Below the pieces are notes generated by a model. That model saw only the letters and a program-made list of their open reading frames with translations. It was not told the DNA's origin and made no database searches. From Gemmatimonadales bacterium (GTDB lineage Bacteria; Gemmatimonadota; Gemmatimonadetes; Gemmatimonadales; GWC2-71-9), in contig JACCSZ010000030.1 of assembly GCA_013812695.1 (NCBI GenBank), positions 1-7,843 on the forward strand: a DNA stretch of 7,843 nt, written 5' to 3'. Numbering within the stretch: position 1 is the first letter of the stretch; each line of letters begins with the position of its first letter. The translations under genes and the position numbers were made by a program. Below, piece by piece: positions 6,145 to 7,843 of this stretch.

Positions 6145-6214
6145 TTGTCACCCTGAGCGGAGCGAAGGGGGCATAACCTGAATCATGCCCCGTTCGCTCC
6201 GCTCAGGGTGACAA
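6145..6214 (+). repeat. Large inverted repeat (30-bp arms, 10-nt loop), dispersed palindromic element
   Basis: The left arm (6145-6174) and right arm (6185-6214) are complementary at 29 of 30 positions; the only mismatch is G6167 against C6192. The arm begins TTGTCACCCTGAGCGGAGCG. The loop is AACCTGAATC. It starts 11 bp after the DUF4139 stop and ends 10 bp before the -10 box of the next gene. No U-run follows, so it is not a standard intrinsic terminator, though the stem could protect the upstream mRNA or insulate the two operons. A diverged single arm occurs at 7814-7840. Its intergenic placement resembles REP-type elements. Confidence 0.9.
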
Positions 6215-6223
6215 GAGAAGCAC

Positions 6224-6231
6224 TATACTTT
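6224..6231 (+). promoter_or_regulatory. Predicted -10 region of the metallophosphoesterase/SprT operon, leaderless type
   Basis: TATACT (6224-6229) overlaps TACTTT (6226-6231). The latter stands 7 nt before ATG 6239, exactly as in the SDR gene. No Shine-Dalgarno is present. No convincing -35 lies 16-18 bp upstream, because that interval is the right arm of the palindrome; GTGACA at 6208-6213 is too close. Confidence 0.5.
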
Positions 6232-6238
6232 TGCACCC

Positions 6239-7111
6239 ATGCCCAACGCCCCGATCACCATCGCCCATCTTTCCGATCTCCACTTCGGGGGCTTCGCCGA
6301 CCTCAGGCAGATCGAAGCGCTCGAGGACTTCATCCCGACGCTCGGTGCGGCCGCCACCGTCGTCTCGGGCGACCTGAGCCAGCGCGCCCGCCACGGCGAG
6401 TTTCAGGCGGCGCACGCCTTTCTGCAGCGGCTGCGCCGGCACCACGCGGTGGTGGTAGTGCCCGGCAACCACGACATCGAGTGGTGGAAGAGCCCGCTCG
6501 GCCTCCTGGGCGAGCAGGCGAAGTACGCGAAGTACCAGCGCTATTTCCCCGACCTGTCCCCGGTGGCCGAGATCCCGGGCGCGATCATCGCGGGCGCGCG
6601 GAGCAGTTACGGCGTGGCGTTCGGCTCGCTCACGTGGAACCTGCGCGACCTCGCGGTGAAGGGACATCTCCCCGCCTCCGAGACGACCCGCGTCGCCAGG
6701 ATCTTCGCCGCGGCGCCGGCCGAGGCCATCCGCATCCTCACCTTCCACCACAACGTGCTGCCCGGCGGGCTCTCCCGCCGGATGGGGCTCGCCAACTGGC
6801 GCTCGGCGTACCGCCGGCTGCTCGCCACGGGGGCGGACGTCATCCTGTGCGGGCACGACCACACCGAGGGCGCGGGCCAGATCGAAGGCTCCCTCGCGGT
6901 GAGCACGTCGGGCACCCACAGCTTGCGCACCCGCGGCGGCCGGCCGTCGGTGTTCAATCTGGTGGAGATCGACGGCCAGGCGGTGCACATCCGCCACTAC
7001 CGCTGGGACGCCGCGAGCGTCCGGTTCCAGACCTCGGACGTCAACTCGTTCGCCCGCCGCGGACCGCCGCGCGTGACCGTCTCGGTGGCCGGCGGCGACG
7101 AGCCGCTGTAG
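6239..7111 (+). CDS. Calcineurin-like metallophosphoesterase
   Basis: 290-residue cytosolic two-metal phosphoesterase. All five metal-binding blocks are present in order: Asp13-x-His15 (SDLH), Gly44-Asp45 (SGDLSQR), Gly76-Asn77-His78-Asp79, His170-His171 (FHHN) and Gly205-His206-Asp207-His208. The arrangement matches class III (CpdA-like) and related nucleotide or nucleic-acid phosphoesterases; the true substrate is not readable. No signal peptide or membrane segment. The last ~20 residues, after the core fold, are a Pro/Gly/Arg-rich tail. The ATG sits behind a -10-like box and makes the first gene of a unit with the SprT-like protease, which starts 1 bp after this stop. All catalytic residues are intact, so it should be active. 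Confidence 0.93.
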   Translation: MPNAPITIAHLSDLHFGGFADLRQIEALEDFIPTLGAAATVVSGDLSQRARHGEFQAAHAFLQRLRRHHAVVVVPGNHDIEWWKSPLGLLGEQAKYAKYQRYFPDLSPVAEIPGAIIAGARSSYGVAFGSLTWNLRDLAVKGHLPASETTRVARIFAAAPAEAIRILTFHHNVLPGGLSRRMGLANWRSAYRRLLATGADVILCGHDHTEGAGQIEGSLAVSTSGTHSLRTRGGRPSVFNLVEIDGQAVHIRHYRWDAASVRFQTSDVNSFARRGPPRVTVSVAGGDEPL

Positions 7112-7112
7112 C

Positions 7113-7802
7113 GTGAACCAGCTGCTCGGGCACCGCCTCAAGCTGCTCGGTTTGCGCGACGTGGACCGGATCCTCACGCACACCAACCGCACCGTGATGG
7201 TCAGCCTCGCGCGCCGCGTCCTCCGGCTGCATCGCGGCTACGCCAGCGCGCCCGACCGTGTGCTGCGCGCCGTCGTGCGGTTCCTCGACCCGCGCCTCCC
7301 GCGGGGGCACCGGCGCGCCGCCGAGCGCGAGCTCCTGGAATTCCCGGTCGAGACGTTCGCGCCGAGGCCGCCGGCAGAGCGCCGGGAACGTCCCCGCCCG
7401 GGCGACGTGATGCTACTCCAGCGGCTGACGTCGCTGCATCAGCGGCTCAACCTCGAGCACTTCGGCGGCGTGCTCGGCGCGATCCCGGTCAGGCTGTCCG
7501 GACGGATGCGCACCCGTTTGGGCGAGCTGGTGGTCGATCTGGGTACGGGTCGCCCCGAGGAAATCGCCATCGGCCGGCATCACGTCCAGCGCCATCCGTG
7601 GTCGGAGGTCGAGCACACCATGCTGCACGAGATGGTGCACCAGTGGCAGGCCGAATCCGGCTTGCCGGTGGACCACGGACCCGTATTCAAGCGCAAGGCG
7701 CGCGAGCTGGGTATCGAGCCGCGGGCTCGGCGCCACCTGCCGCATTCGGCCGGCGAGGCCGCCGGCGCGAAGGAGGCGACGGTGGGATGCGCTCGTGGTT
7801 GA
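7113..7802 (+). CDS. SprT-like zinc metalloprotease domain protein
   Basis: 229 residues. The C-terminal half is a SprT-like domain: LNLEHFGGVLG (112-122), an IAIG strand (151-154), zinc site His172-Glu173-x2-His176 (HEMVH) and a third ligand candidate His188 in DHGPVF. Families with this domain include bacterial SprT and the eukaryotic DNA-protein crosslink proteases SPRTN/Wss1. The C-terminal zinc ribbon of canonical SprT is absent; the only Cys is residue 226. The first ~100 residues are Arg-rich and lack a recognised domain; they could bind nucleic acid or a partner. GTG 7113 is one base after the phosphoesterase stop, implying translational coupling. ATG 7197 is an alternative start that would remove 28 residues. 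The protease fold is confident; substrate unknown. Confidence 0.88.
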   Translation: MNQLLGHRLKLLGLRDVDRILTHTNRTVMVSLARRVLRLHRGYASAPDRVLRAVVRFLDPRLPRGHRRAAERELLEFPVETFAPRPPAERRERPRPGDVMLLQRLTSLHQRLNLEHFGGVLGAIPVRLSGRMRTRLGELVVDLGTGRPEEIAIGRHHVQRHPWSEVEHTMLHEMVHQWQAESGLPVDHGPVFKRKARELGIEPRARRHLPHSAGEAAGAKEATVGCARG

Positions 7803-7813
7803 TTCGAGGGCAG

Positions 7814-7840
7814 TGTCAGCCCGAGCGGAGCGAGGGACCT
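7814..7840 (+). repeat. Single diverged arm of the GAGCGGAGCGA intergenic repeat
   Basis: TGTCAGCCCGAGCGGAGCGA followed by GGG and then ACC matches the left arm of the 6145-6214 palindrome with three substitutions over the first ~23 bases. It lies 11 bp after the SprT-like gene stop, the same distance as the palindrome from the DUF4139 stop. The window ends before any second arm could appear, so it may be the left half of another hairpin. Confidence 0.7.
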
Positions 7841-7843
7841 TGG

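Noticed and set aside
6145..6214. Rho-independent terminator
   Set aside because: The stem is strong but is followed by GAGAAGCAC with no U-run; better described as a palindromic repeat.
1..7843. CRISPR array, tRNA or rRNA, insertion sequence, phage or toxin-antitoxin genes
   Set aside because: No regularly spaced direct repeats, no tRNA-like arm pattern and no transposase, integrase or toxin motif were seen in any plausible coding frame.

Overview
The window is very GC-rich, densely coded bacterial chromosomal DNA. It reads as ordinary housekeeping and envelope gene content, with no phage, transposon, CRISPR or RNA gene visible. Exported proteins whose signal peptides end in 'LAAQ' or 'LGAQ', very short leaders and a dispersed GAGCGGAGCGA-type intergenic repeat suggest a Gemmatimonadota-like organism. 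This is an inference from style, not a phylogenetic result.

Layout. (1) Bases 1-1835, minus strand: most of a carbon starvation / peptide-pyruvate transporter gene (cstA), whose 3' end is cut off by the window edge. (2) Bases 1836-1920: an 85-bp divergent promoter region with sigma70-like boxes on both strands. (3) Bases 1921-2787, plus strand: a FabG-like short-chain dehydrogenase whose canonical catalytic serine position is alanine. (4) Bases 2846-6134, plus strand: a tight four-gene run made of a small exported protein, an NAD-type isocitrate dehydrogenase, a 97-residue zinc-ribbon protein with two membrane segments, and an exported DUF4139 protein. Gaps and overlaps are 10 bp, -26 bp and -4 bp, so this is probably one operon. 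(5) Bases 6145-6214: a near-perfect 30-bp-arm inverted repeat. (6) Bases 6239-7802, plus strand: a two-gene unit of a calcineurin-like metallophosphoesterase and a SprT-like zinc metalloprotease, 1 bp apart. (7) Bases 7814-7840: a single diverged copy of the repeat arm.

How it works together. cstA imports peptides or pyruvate when carbon is limiting and isocitrate dehydrogenase is a TCA-cycle enzyme, so the left half has a loose central-carbon theme. The envelope proteins around the dehydrogenase have no proven link to it. A regulatory pattern recurs: each first gene of a transcription unit (1835 minus; 1921, 2846 and 6239 plus) has a -10-like hexamer only 6-9 nt before its start codon and no Shine-Dalgarno. 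This implies leaderless mRNAs. An internal gene (4471) instead has a strong GGAGGAG.

I see no clear candidate for an entirely new multi-gene system. The best leads are the serine-less SDR, the shared leaderless start block, the palindromic repeat family, the zinc-ribbon membrane protein, and the phosphoesterase/SprT pair.
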